From: JADCRZ01 sp037718865
Lineage (GTDB): Bacteria > Bacteroidota > Bacteroidia > Chitinophagales > Chitinophagaceae
DNA: 64,000 nucleotides
Direction: 5' to 3'
NCBI GenBank assembly: GCA_037718865.1
Contig: JBBJMP010000029.1
Location: 1-64,000, forward strand
Positions 54,804 through 63,868 of this stretch are shown piece after piece; position 1 is the first letter of the stretch; each line of letters begins with the position of its first letter. The notes beneath the pieces are model-generated. The model saw nothing but the letters and a program-made list of their open reading frames with translations, did no database searches and was not told the origin of the DNA. The translations under genes were made by a program, and so were the position numbers.

Positions 54804-55892
54804 TCAGTGGTTTTCCTGGCTTAAATATAAATAGTTATAGTGCACCAATGGTTTCTGGTTTTTCTGACCCACGAGGTCCATGGCCTTGTCCGACCCGTAT
54901 TCCGCTATGCCGAGCCCAATCATCTTTCCTTCTTCATCGATGATGGTTATGATGTCCTTTTTCTTAAATTCCCCCTTTACCTCCATTATGCCGACCGGCA
55001 GCAAGCTAGATGCTTTATTCCCTGTGAGGGCCTTTCTGGCGCCGTCATTTATTCTAACCAAACCTTTTGAATATTTATCCGTATGTGCAATCCACCTTTT
55101 TTTACCGGAGACACCCTTGAACGGTAAAAATTTAGTATGTATCGTTTTGTTCTCCATTATCTTGCGGAGGATGCCTTCCCTGGTGCCGTTCGCAATATGA
55201 ACGGCTATTCCCAGTTGCGCTATTTTATTGGCCATCTGGGATTTGGTCAACATGCCTCCCCTGCCGAAATTGGATTTTTTTGTTGTAACGAAAGCAGTAA
55301 AATCCGTTATTGACGGATCGATTTCCTCAATAATTGTTGAACCCGGATCATTGGGATCACCGTTGTATAAACCATCGACATTGGTAAGAATGATTAGTGC
55401 ATCCGCTTTGATCATTGAAGCGATCAGTCCGGCCAGTTCGTCATTGTCCGTAAACATCAATTCAGTTATTGAAATCACGTCATTTTCATTCACAACCGGA
55501 ATAATGTCATGTTGCAGTAAGATATCAAAACAATTCAGCATGTTCCGGTAATGCAGGCGGTCGCGGAAATCGTCCTTGGTTACGAGCACCTGCGAACAAA
55601 TGAGATTATGTGTTTTGAACAGGTCAGCATAATTGTTGATCAACTGAACCTGGCCCACCGAAGCCAGCAATTGCCTTGCAGAAACTACATCGTATTTACC
55701 GGTTACCTTAATCAGGCTTTTACCTGCAGCAACAGCGCCGGATGAGACCACAATGACCTGCCTGCCTTCTTTTTTCAGGGAGGCAATCTCGTTCGTTAAT
55801 TGAAACATCCGCTCGAGATCAGGCAGGCCGTCTTTTTTAGCCAAAACGTTTGAGCCAATTTTTATCACCAATTTTTTGTAAGAAGAAGGCAT
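54804..55892 (-). CDS. proB: Glutamate 5-kinase
   Basis: A 362-aa ProB, which phosphorylates glutamate, the first proline step. Amino-acid-kinase N-terminus (KLVIKIGSNVLAKKDG), the VVSSGAVAAG segment, VNENDVIS and the GRGGMLTKSQMANKIA region, then a C-terminal PUA domain (about 275-360). Proline feedback normally acts on this enzyme. It is the first gene of the proBA operon; the 120 bp upstream (55893-56012) carries its promoter region but I see no exact match. Confidence 0.96.
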   Translation of the reverse strand: MPSSYKKLVIKIGSNVLAKKDGLPDLERMFQLTNEIASLKKEGRQVIVVSSGAVAAGKSLIKVTGKYDVVSARQLLASVGQVQLINNYADLFKTHNLICSQVLVTKDDFRDRLHYRNMLNCFDILLQHDIIPVVNENDVISITELMFTDNDELAGLIASMIKADALIILTNVDGLYNGDPNDPGSTIIEEIDPSITDFTAFVTTKKSNFGRGGMLTKSQMANKIAQLGIAVHIANGTREGILRKIMENKTIHTKFLPFKGVSGKKRWIAHTDKYSKGLVRINDGARKALTGNKASSLLPVGIMEVKGEFKKKDIITIIDEEGKMIGLGIAEYGSDKAMDLVGQKNQKPLVHYNYLYLSQENH

Positions 55893-56012
55893 GCCGTTTA
55901 ATTTTTGGCAAAACTATTACAGTCATCGCAATCAAACCAAATTTACGTTATTCAGGTAGCCGGTTATACTAAATCACCTCCTGTAACGTTTGTGAATAAA
56001 CCCTAAATCCCC

Positions 56013-56246
56013 ATGAAAACATTTTTCCTGATGCATGCATTGTATCTCGCAGGTGGCATCACTGCATATCTCATTCAATTTATATACAACAACCGGATCT
56101 TAAGAAATGATTGGACGCGCTACGATTCTTTCAAAGCGGCCATGATTTCTTTTTTTAGCTGGGTCTATGTGCTGGCTTTCGGCATCATGTGGTGTTTCAG
56201 CAAAATGGCAAAAGAATTTTCCACGCTTAAAGGAATGTACAAATAG
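56013..56246 (+). CDS. Small membrane protein
   Basis: A 77-aa protein with two hydrophobic segments (about residues 5-25 and 46-65) linked by a basic loop. No family recognised. Divergent from proB and convergent with the isomerase gene (21-bp gap). A candidate coding gene by its membrane-protein appearance only. Confidence 0.5.
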   Translation: MKTFFLMHALYLAGGITAYLIQFIYNNRILRNDWTRYDSFKAAMISFFSWVYVLAFGIMWCFSKMAKEFSTLKGMYK

Positions 56247-56267
56247 ATTTGTAAAAAAACAAAGTTG

Positions 56268-57194
56268 TTAAATACTGAACTTCAATTTATCCTTCAGGTA
56301 GGCCTTACTAATACTGGCACACTCCAATGGCGTTTTTGCTTTATCCGGTACTGCGTCCAGTTCAACTATGGCATATCCTTTATATTTTATTTCGTCCAGG
56401 GCCTTGAATATGGCAGGGAAGTCTACCCTGCCCTGGCCTAACTCTACAAAAACATAATTGCTGTTCGCTTGTTGTCCGGTCCTGTCGCGTACATCTTTTA
56501 TATGCAGTGCTTTCAGGCGATCTTTATATTTTCGGACGGCCGAGGCCGGGTCTCCACCTCCTTGCTGATAATGAGCCACGTCTAACTCGAACTTTACATA
56601 TTGAGGATCTGTATTTTTCAAAATTATATCTACTTCCTCCGGTGTTTCACCCAGCTGGTGCATGTGGTTGTGATAAGCGACATCTACACCCAGCGGCACT
56701 GTGCGTTTGCCTACCTCGGTAAGCATTCTTCCGTATTTAATAAGATCTTCCTCCGAAGGTGAACCGGTTTTAGGCCTTGAGGAATTGGTTAGCTGTATGT
56801 ACTTTCCGCCCAGGGTTTTTACAAAATTCGCATGAACAACATGTTTGCTGATCTCCTCTTCATCTTTGCCGGTATTGATATTGGCATTTCCACTCGAGAA
56901 CATGGCCAGTTCAAGTTTGGCTTCCTGCAGCAATTTTTTTAATTCCTCCGGCTTCTGCCCGAAGGTCTGGTATGCATTGGCCCTTAGCTGAATGCCCCTG
57001 AAACCGAGTGACGAAATGTCCTGAATAGCCTGCTTATCATTACCGCCCCAGGTTATTGCCGAATAAGCTAACTGAATATCCCTGATGTCCAGGAGATCGT
57101 TTAAGCCGTTGTTGGCAAAACCGGTCAAAGGAAAAGCAAGGGAAGCCACTCCCAGGTGTGCAAGAAATTTACGGCGTGTTATTTCGTATGACAT
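56268..57194 (-). CDS. Sugar phosphate isomerase/epimerase-like protein, Tat-exported
   Basis: A 308-aa xylose-isomerase-like TIM barrel protein. A twin-arginine signal (TRRKFLAHLGVASLAFPLTGFA) opens it. The conserved metal-site residues appear in E and H-rich segments: GVDVAYHNHMHQLG (about 170-183), KFELDVAHYQQGG (about 203-215), HIKDVR, and VELGQGRVDFPAIF, with YAIVELD at the end. Members of the family act on inositol or keto sugars; the substrate is not clear. Exported copies are common in Bacteroidota. Confidence 0.9.
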   Translation of the reverse strand: MSYEITRRKFLAHLGVASLAFPLTGFANNGLNDLLDIRDIQLAYSAITWGGNDKQAIQDISSLGFRGIQLRANAYQTFGQKPEELKKLLQEAKLELAMFSSGNANINTGKDEEEISKHVVHANFVKTLGGKYIQLTNSSRPKTGSPSEEDLIKYGRMLTEVGKRTVPLGVDVAYHNHMHQLGETPEEVDIILKNTDPQYVKFELDVAHYQQGGGDPASAVRKYKDRLKALHIKDVRDRTGQQANSNYVFVELGQGRVDFPAIFKALDEIKYKGYAIVELDAVPDKAKTPLECASISKAYLKDKLKFSI

Positions 57195-57327
57195 ATCGAT
57201 GTTGATTTAACAAAATCTACAATGTTTAACCGTTATGAAAATAGGTAAAGATACTGACATGGCGGTATCAGTTCGTGGTCACGGCCTGGTTGGTAGTACA
57301 AATGGCTTATGCAAATACAACCCTGCC

Positions 57328-58221
57328 TTAAAATTTTTCCCGGGAGGCAGCATAGAGCTCATACCAATCCTGGTTATCGAGCTGAACACTGAAAGCATTT
57401 ACCACATTCCTAATCCGTTGTTCGCTGGTAGTTCCGATAAGCGGCAGCGCTCCCAGTTTAATCAGCCAGGCTACGGCTATACATTCTACGTCGACTGAAT
57501 ACTTACCGCTGATTTCTTCAAGTTTTTTACGCAGGGTAGCCGGAAGATATTCGGTAGCATTGGCAATCCGTCCCGCAGCGAGCGGAGAAGAGGCCAGTGG
57601 ATGCATATAACATTGCTTGATATAATCCACCTGCCCGTTATCCAGCGCAGAGGTATTGAGCAGGTTCAATTCGATGTGATTGGTAACAATTGGAATAGTA
57701 AGATAAGACGCCAGGAGCTGGTGTTGAAAAACGGAAAAATTGGCTACACCAATATTTTTGACCTTACCGGATTCTTTGAGTTGCTGCAGGGTAAGGGCGG
57801 TTTCTTCCAGGTTTGCTATTGGGTCAAAATGATTTAATAAAAATATGTCAATGTAATCGGTCTTTAGGTTGGCCAGAGAATTTTCCACACTTTTTACAAT
57901 GTGATTACTTGATGTATCATAGTGAACTACGCGGACATCAGGCTGACTGGCATGCGGAACCCTTAAACCGCATTTAGTGAACAGCACCAGGTCTTCGCGT
58001 TTAAATGCCTTGCGGCTGATCAATTTTCCGAACAGTTTTTCACACTCGTATGATCCGTAGATGTCCGCATGATCAAAGGTATTAATGCCCAGGTCCAGAC
58101 AAAGACTTACAATTCTTTCCATTGTCTCGGGTGCATTGCCGGCTTCCTTATCCCACCTGTAGAATCCATAGATGGCTGGGGATACTTTCGGGCCGGAATC
58201 GCTAAGGTAAATTTTCTCCAT
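57328..58221 (-). CDS. Aldo/keto reductase
   Basis: A 297-aa NADPH-dependent oxidoreductase of the AKR superfamily (YdhF-like). Catalytic D and Y in FDHADIYGSYECE, K in VLFTKCG and H in LLNHFDP are in order. The open frame extends 40 codons further upstream (to 58341) with no homology, so the start is placed at MEKIYLSDSG. It overlaps no neighbour; 94 bp lie between its start and the transporter stop. Confidence 0.93.
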   Translation of the reverse strand: MEKIYLSDSGPKVSPAIYGFYRWDKEAGNAPETMERIVSLCLDLGINTFDHADIYGSYECEKLFGKLISRKAFKREDLVLFTKCGLRVPHASQPDVRVVHYDTSSNHIVKSVENSLANLKTDYIDIFLLNHFDPIANLEETALTLQQLKESGKVKNIGVANFSVFQHQLLASYLTIPIVTNHIELNLLNTSALDNGQVDYIKQCYMHPLASSPLAAGRIANATEYLPATLRKKLEEISGKYSVDVECIAVAWLIKLGALPLIGTTSEQRIRNVVNAFSVQLDNQDWYELYAASREKF

Positions 58222-58315
58222 TTGCTTTTTTTCTGCTTCGGGTTGGTGTCGGGCCTTTCGGAGTGGCCTGACTGGTCTGATGATCAAAAATAGGATAACC
58301 TGATCACTACCAGCC

Positions 58316-59164
58316 TTATCTTCTAAATAAATAGTAAGCAATAACCAGCGTAACCAGGATGTTGAAAGCCTGGGCTATCAGGAAAGCGTAAAGAGGCCTT
58401 TTGCTGTTTTTATTAAAGAGGTCCGCAAAACGGGTTTCCAGGCCAATACTGGTAAAGGCCAGCACAAACCATAGTCCCTGCAGGTTCTTCAGACTGTCTT
58501 TAACCTGCCCTGCTCTTTCAGGGGAAACGATTGACACAGCACTGGAGATCATCATGGTCAACTCCTCATCTACTTTAAGCTTCCTGCATAACCAGTAGGC
58601 GAAATACCATACGGATATCACGACGGCAAGAGCCTGGATCAGCCCCAATGAACCGGCTTTAAGGATGTCTGAAAATATGACGCCGGTGTCTAACAATACC
58701 AACCCGATCTTTACAAACATCTCGGTAGAAAGTGCGGCACGAAGCCAGGCGAGAATTGTAAAAAAATTTCCTATGATCAGCCCTAAAATCAGACTGAAAA
58801 TGACCGCTTCCAGGTTTAACCCTCTCATGGTGCCATTGCCGGCAATGATCAGTGCAATGGTTGTTAACAGGAACACGATGGGGAACCCGGCTAAAAAAAG
58901 TTTTACAGGTTTGCCTGAAAGATAAATTCCAAGGACTGCGATAAGCATTACAAAAGCAAAATGCATTATTATAACCAGGAGGTTTGCGGGATTGATCACA
59001 TTGGTTAAAAGCGATGGTACATCATTCCATTTGAAAACAGCGACCGGCAGGACCATTCCTGACAGCGATAAGGCTATAATCAGTATGCCGAGTAAGACCA
59101 CGGTCCAGTCTTCATGAATATGTATTTTTTTCGAGGTAGTTGCAGGATAGGTTACTTCGGTCAT
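58316..59164 (-). CDS. YeiH-like transporter, apparently with central deletion
   Basis: A 282-aa integral membrane protein with the N-terminal and C-terminal halves of the UPF0324/YeiH (putative sulfate exporter) family: the EMFVKIGLVLLDTGVIFSDIL helix, KLKVDEELTMMISSAVSI, then directly SPERAGQVKDSLKNLQGLWFVLAF and IGLETRFADLFNKNSKRP. In the family the first part is followed by a CGVSAA-type motif and roughly 100-150 more residues with several helices; here these are absent and the frame is kept. Either the protein is a natural short form or a deletion product. Function is probably lost or altered. The tail is close to the usual C-terminus. Confidence 0.7.
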   Translation of the reverse strand: MTEVTYPATTSKKIHIHEDWTVVLLGILIIALSLSGMVLPVAVFKWNDVPSLLTNVINPANLLVIIMHFAFVMLIAVLGIYLSGKPVKLFLAGFPIVFLLTTIALIIAGNGTMRGLNLEAVIFSLILGLIIGNFFTILAWLRAALSTEMFVKIGLVLLDTGVIFSDILKAGSLGLIQALAVVISVWYFAYWLCRKLKVDEELTMMISSAVSIVSPERAGQVKDSLKNLQGLWFVLAFTSIGLETRFADLFNKNSKRPLYAFLIAQAFNILVTLVIAYYLFRR

Positions 59165-59187
59165 TTGTTTTGTATTTAATGTTTCTA

Positions 59188-60651
59188 TTAAGTTTGTTGC
59201 TGGGAAGAGGAACGCCGGCTTTTAACGGCTTCAGGAAAAACATCTTTTAAAGCCTGTCTGGCAGCATGGTACCCGCACATGCCGTGCACTCCGCCCCCGG
59301 GAGGTGTTGATGAAGAACAAATATAGATACCTTTCGCACTTGTCCGGTAAGGTGAAAACCGTAAGGCGGGCCTGTTAAACAATTGACGAATGTCAATGAC
59401 GCCACCGCTGATATCTCCACCAATATAATTCGCGTTATACAATTCCATTCCCGCCGTGTTCATGACATGTCTGGCCAGTATGCAATCCCCAAATCCAGGG
59501 GCATAGCGCTCTACCTGTTTCTCAATGGATGCGGTCATGTCAACCGTTGATCCGTTTGGCACATGACAGTAAGCCCAGGCAGTATGCCTTTCGCCTGGTG
59601 CACGGGAAGCATCGAACAGGGTTTGCTGTGCCAGCAGCACAAATGGTTTTTCCGGATGCTCCCCCTTCCAGGTGCGTTGTTCGCTGTCGGCAATTTCTTC
59701 GAGTGTGTTTCCCAGGTGGATGGTTCCCGCCAGCCGGCATTCCTTTGCCGTAAAGGGTATCGGACCGTTAAGGGCCCAGTCGATCTTAAAAACGCCCATT
59801 CCGTAGCGGAACCGCTTTAACTGCCACTGATAAATGGAAGTGAACCGGTAACCGGCAATGTGTAACAATTGCCGGGGAGTTACATCCAGCAAAACGGCTC
59901 GACTGGAAGGAAGCCGTCCAAGTGAATCTACCTGGAAACCGGTTTCAATTTTGCCTCCCAGAGAAAGAAAATAAGAAGCCAGGGCATTCGCAATTGACTG
60001 CGATCCTCCAACGGGAACCGGCCAGCCCTGCAGGTGACCGACAGCCATCAGCACTATGGCAATCGCAGAAGTAGTCAGGTGGGACAGCGGCTGGATCGAA
60101 TGTGCCGCCATGCCCGCCAGTAAAGCTTTTGCTTCCTGGGTGGAAAACCTGCGGGACAAGGTCAGGGCCGAAGAAAGCGCCTTTAGTCCGAACTGCGCCA
60201 TGGCTACCGGTCGTTCCGGAAAGCGAAGCGGTCCTAAAACATCATTAACGATCTGCGGCCAGTCACGGACGATGGGCTCCATGAGCCGCCGGTAAGCCTG
60301 CTGATCTTTTCCCAAAACTTCAGCCGTTTGCTGAACCGACCCGGTTAACACAGCCGCTCTTCCCCGATCCAGCGGATGAGCTGCGGCTACAGGAGGATAT
60401 ATGTATCGAAGTCCGTGTTGGTCAAGAGGAAGCGTTTTAAAAAAGGGGGAACCGGCAGCCAGGGGATGAACGGCTGAACAAATATCATGCATATAGCCTG
60501 GCAGGGTTAAGGCTGCTGATCGCAAGCCTCCGCCAATGGTTGGTTTTGCTTCCAGGATCAGTACTGAGAGTCCGGCCTGCTGTAAAGTAATTGCCGCTGC
60601 CAATCCGTTCGGGCCCGAACCTACTATGATGGCGTCAAAATCACTTTTCAT
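59188..60651 (-). CDS. FAD-dependent oxidoreductase, phytoene desaturase type
   Basis: A 487-aa flavoprotein. The FAD Rossmann motif VGSGPNGLAAAITLQQAGLSVLILEA opens it at residue 10, followed by GGGLRSAALTLPGYMHDICSA. The C-terminal end GGGVHGMCGYHAARQAL is the usual family signature around the flavin. Members desaturate, isomerise or oxidise carotenoid-like lipids; this variant may be a lipid or squalene-like oxidoreductase. It follows the transporter gene by 23 bp in reading direction and could share its transcript. Confidence 0.9.
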   Translation of the reverse strand: MKSDFDAIIVGSGPNGLAAAITLQQAGLSVLILEAKPTIGGGLRSAALTLPGYMHDICSAVHPLAAGSPFFKTLPLDQHGLRYIYPPVAAAHPLDRGRAAVLTGSVQQTAEVLGKDQQAYRRLMEPIVRDWPQIVNDVLGPLRFPERPVAMAQFGLKALSSALTLSRRFSTQEAKALLAGMAAHSIQPLSHLTTSAIAIVLMAVGHLQGWPVPVGGSQSIANALASYFLSLGGKIETGFQVDSLGRLPSSRAVLLDVTPRQLLHIAGYRFTSIYQWQLKRFRYGMGVFKIDWALNGPIPFTAKECRLAGTIHLGNTLEEIADSEQRTWKGEHPEKPFVLLAQQTLFDASRAPGERHTAWAYCHVPNGSTVDMTASIEKQVERYAPGFGDCILARHVMNTAGMELYNANYIGGDISGGVIDIRQLFNRPALRFSPYRTSAKGIYICSSSTPPGGGVHGMCGYHAARQALKDVFPEAVKSRRSSSQQQT

Positions 60652-60738
60652 GGTTTAACTTTTGAGCCTAATTTAGTTTTCCTAAACAAATAGTGCGGCG
60701 TTAACTATCCCCTAACCCCCTCCAAAGTAAAGCGTTCA

Positions 60739-60920
60739 TGCCCCACCGGGGCAACCGGTTTGTAGCCACTGAACATGCCCTATTAAATGCCCCCGGAAGG
60801 GGGCTACCCTTTTTTTCAGTACAGCAAGTAATGAAATAATTACCGCTATGGGTTGCCCTTCTAAGGCAATTATTAAAATAGGCACATTGCTACAAACGTT
60901 TTACCCCTAAAAGGGGTAGG
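60739..60920. repeat. Dispersed GC-hairpin element (copy 3)
   Basis: GCCCCACCGGGGC (60740-60752) with ACCGGTTTGTAG next to it, a second hairpin CCCCCGGAAGGGGG with CTACCC, and the right end GCTACAAACGTTTTACCCC with ACCCCTAAAAGGGGT. GTTTGTAG pairs with CTACAAAC as in the other copies. It fills the 311-bp gap (60652-60962) between the FAD enzyme and ligD, with no gene in it. Confidence 0.85.
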
Positions 60921-60962
60921 AATGCTTACAGAACATGATGGAATGTCACTTATACCTAGCCT

Positions 60963-63710
60963 TCACCCAAACACCGTGCTTATCTTCTTCAACACTTTTT
61001 CGAGGTCTATGCCTTTTCCCAGCACTCCCTTAAACAGGTCACCTTCGTTCTTGATACGGTCAAGCATAGTAAAGATGGTGAACTCCGTCATTCGTAATCC
61101 TTTTTTTACTTCCTCCCACCGCAGGGGGGCAGAGGCTGTGGCACCCGGCTTGGGACGTAATGAATATGGTGCGGCTATGGTCTGGATGGCCCGGTTTTGA
61201 AGGAAGTCAAGGTAAATCTTTCCTTTTCTTTTAGCCGGATTTCTTTCCAGGCTGGAGAAACCACCCAACTCCTGGTGGGCGAAATGAACAATGAGCTCTG
61301 CAAGTTGCTTCGATTGCTCGTAATCATATTTTGCTCCAAGCGGAATATAGATGTGTATACCTGTAGATCCCGAGGTCTTTGGATATGACGGAACATCAAT
61401 CGCTTGCAGGATCTTATGCACAACCCTGGCAGCTTCGATCACCTGTTCAAACGGATTGGTATCCGGGTCAAGATCGATCACACACCAGTCAGGGTTATCC
61501 GGTGCTGATATCCTGCTATGCCACGGATTCATTTCGATACAACCCAGCTTGGCAATGTACAATAACGAAGCTTCGTCCGTACATACAAAAAAGGTTTTAT
61601 TGCCTTCCCGGGTGGTATTCTCATAAGCATGGGTGGTGATCCATTCATCCACTTTACCGGCTACATTCTTTTGGTAAAAGCTCTCACCGTTGATACCGTT
61701 GGGATGGCGATTCAGCGATTGCGGCCGGTCTTTCATATAAGGCAGCATGTAAGGGGCCACCTGGTAATAGTAGTTCAGCATGTCCCGCTTGGAAATTTTT
61801 TCTTCTGGCCAGTATAATTTACCAAGATTGGTGAACTGAAGTTCACGCCCGTTAATTTGCCGTGTCTGGGTCTCCTCTTTTGGATGTAAAAATGTTTTTC
61901 GCAAACTTTCTTTCGCCGGAGTCTTTTCTTTTTTACCCTTCGGTTTATCTATCTCTTCAGCAAGGTCAGGCAACGCAACCGGTTCCTCCTTAATAATTTC
62001 CTTTGGTTGCTTGTCTTCCCGCAGTCCCTGGAAAGAAGCATGGCGCATAATGCCTTCTGAAGTTAATTCCTGGTATCTGACTTCACAAACCAGCTCGGGC
62101 TTAACCCAGGTAACGTCTGCTTTTGGAGGATTCCGGCGAAACCGCGTTGGCTTGTTTATAACAGGAACGGTTGAAAACGGGCATGCTTTGATTTCCAATG
62201 GGCGCAGGCGTTCAAGAATTTCTTTTTGCATGCTGTCAGTAAAACCTGTACCAGCCTGACCGATGAATTTAAGGTCATCATTCTCATAAACGCCCAGAAT
62301 AAGGGCACTGAATTTTTTACGGCTGTCTTCATTAAGGGTGTATCCGGCGATAATAGCTTCATGCCTTTGTTCGGTTTTAATCTTCAGCCAGAATCTGGTA
62401 CGATTATCCGGCGTATACACACTATCGGCTTTTTTAGCAATAATCCCTTCGAGGCCCAATTGCTGAGCCACCTCAAAAAATTCGCTGCCGCTGGCCTCGA
62501 AGTTCTCACTCATCCTGATTATTCCTTCTTCCGGCAACAGCTTAGCGAGCATTTTCCTGCGTTCAGTCAACGGCAGGTCAGACAGGTTAATACCTGCAAG
62601 CCAAACAATGTCAAATACATAAAATACCAGTTCCCCGTCGGCCTCGCTTTGCCAGGCTTGCAAATCACTGAACCTGGATAGCCCGTTATCATTCAGGACG
62701 ATGATCTCCCCATCGACCACCGCATCAACCGGCCATAACTTCAACGCGTTATAAACGGGATAAAATTTTTCATTGAATGAATTGTTATTACGTGAACGCA
62801 ACTCCACTTCTCCCTTATTCAAAAAAGCGAGTGTCCGGTATCCATCCCATTTAACTTCAAAGATCCATTCCGGATCATCGAACGGCTCATCTATCAGGGT
62901 GGCAAGCATGGGTTTTAACCCTAGGGGTAAGGCCGATTTGTTCTTTTTACTATAGGGTTTGAGCAGCGTTTTAGTAACCGCTGCAAAATCGAAACTACCG
63001 GTTACCGTCTCGTGGTCCTGGGTGGAAGAGGGTGTCTTTTTTGTCCTGGACGCAGCGGATTTTTGTATGGTTTCTCCTGGTTTAAGCTTTCCATCTGACG
63101 ACCGGTTGCTGATCCATGTTTTTGACTGCTTGTCCGCTGCTACCTGCTCGACCGTTTTTCCCGACACCACAGACTTATTTTTAATGGTGATATCTGTTTT
63201 GATGGAATATTCATCGGTTTTTTTGATCAGAAGCCAGGCATTTTCTTCCCCGTTTTTTGAACGCACCAGTGCAAATTCGCCCTTGCATTTTTCGCCTTTC
63301 ATTTTGATCCTGAGGGATCCGCTAAAAAAACCTTTGAGCAGGATCTTCTCACGCTCAGCCTTTGTTTTTGCCGCTTCAGCCGGCTCGTATGTACCCTGGT
63401 CCCAGATGATCACAGTGCCCGCTCCGTAATTGCCTTTGGGTATGGTCCCTTCGAAATCTTTGTAATCAAATGGATGATCTTCAACCAGCATGGCCAGCCT
63501 TTTGTCATCCGGATTCATGGAAGGGCCCTTGGGTACGGCCCAGCTTTTTAGGGTGCCTTTCATTTCAAGCCGGAAATCGTAATGCAGGTGTGAGGCATCA
63601 TGTTTTTGTATGACAAAGAGCAAAACGTCGCCTGATCCGGACGGCTTCTTGCCTGTGGGTTCAGGCGTAGACGAAAAAGAACGTTTTTTTATATATTCCG
63701 AAAGGCTCAT
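60963..63710 (-). CDS. ligD: ATP-dependent DNA ligase D
   Basis: A 915-aa LigD of three domains: N-terminal 3'-phosphoesterase (about 1-180, HDASHLHYDFRLEM with WAVPKGPS), ATP-dependent ligase (about 260-560, nucleophile K near residue 287 in FEVKWDGYR), and C-terminal polymerase/primase (about 640-900, with CVIDLDPD metal ligands). The order PE-ligase-pol is common in Bacteroidota. It joins broken DNA ends with Ku in non-homologous end joining. No ku gene is seen in the window. The linker around 185-250 is lysine-rich. Confidence 0.95.
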   Translation of the reverse strand: MSLSEYIKKRSFSSTPEPTGKKPSGSGDVLLFVIQKHDASHLHYDFRLEMKGTLKSWAVPKGPSMNPDDKRLAMLVEDHPFDYKDFEGTIPKGNYGAGTVIIWDQGTYEPAEAAKTKAEREKILLKGFFSGSLRIKMKGEKCKGEFALVRSKNGEENAWLLIKKTDEYSIKTDITIKNKSVVSGKTVEQVAADKQSKTWISNRSSDGKLKPGETIQKSAASRTKKTPSSTQDHETVTGSFDFAAVTKTLLKPYSKKNKSALPLGLKPMLATLIDEPFDDPEWIFEVKWDGYRTLAFLNKGEVELRSRNNNSFNEKFYPVYNALKLWPVDAVVDGEIIVLNDNGLSRFSDLQAWQSEADGELVFYVFDIVWLAGINLSDLPLTERRKMLAKLLPEEGIIRMSENFEASGSEFFEVAQQLGLEGIIAKKADSVYTPDNRTRFWLKIKTEQRHEAIIAGYTLNEDSRKKFSALILGVYENDDLKFIGQAGTGFTDSMQKEILERLRPLEIKACPFSTVPVINKPTRFRRNPPKADVTWVKPELVCEVRYQELTSEGIMRHASFQGLREDKQPKEIIKEEPVALPDLAEEIDKPKGKKEKTPAKESLRKTFLHPKEETQTRQINGRELQFTNLGKLYWPEEKISKRDMLNYYYQVAPYMLPYMKDRPQSLNRHPNGINGESFYQKNVAGKVDEWITTHAYENTTREGNKTFFVCTDEASLLYIAKLGCIEMNPWHSRISAPDNPDWCVIDLDPDTNPFEQVIEAARVVHKILQAIDVPSYPKTSGSTGIHIYIPLGAKYDYEQSKQLAELIVHFAHQELGGFSSLERNPAKRKGKIYLDFLQNRAIQTIAAPYSLRPKPGATASAPLRWEEVKKGLRMTEFTIFTMLDRIKNEGDLFKGVLGKGIDLEKVLKKISTVFG

Positions 63711-63829
63711 AAAACCAGCAGGTGGATGTACTGTTGCATCGTAATATTAAATGTACCGATTCACGTTGAAGTTTATTTATTTTAGGGTAAATATGTTTGC
63801 CTGCGGCCACGGTCAGGAGAATAAAAAAA

Positions 63830-63845
63830 CCCGCTGTGGAGCGGG
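63830..63845 (-). terminator. Intrinsic terminator of the hydrolase gene
   Basis: Stem CCCGCT / AGCGGG (63830-63835 and 63840-63845) preceded on the plus strand by an A-run; on the minus strand it is a hairpin followed by seven T, just after the stop codon at 63869. It ends the partial hydrolase gene. Confidence 0.8.
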
Positions 63846-63868
63846 CTTATTGAAATGACTCGAAAAAC

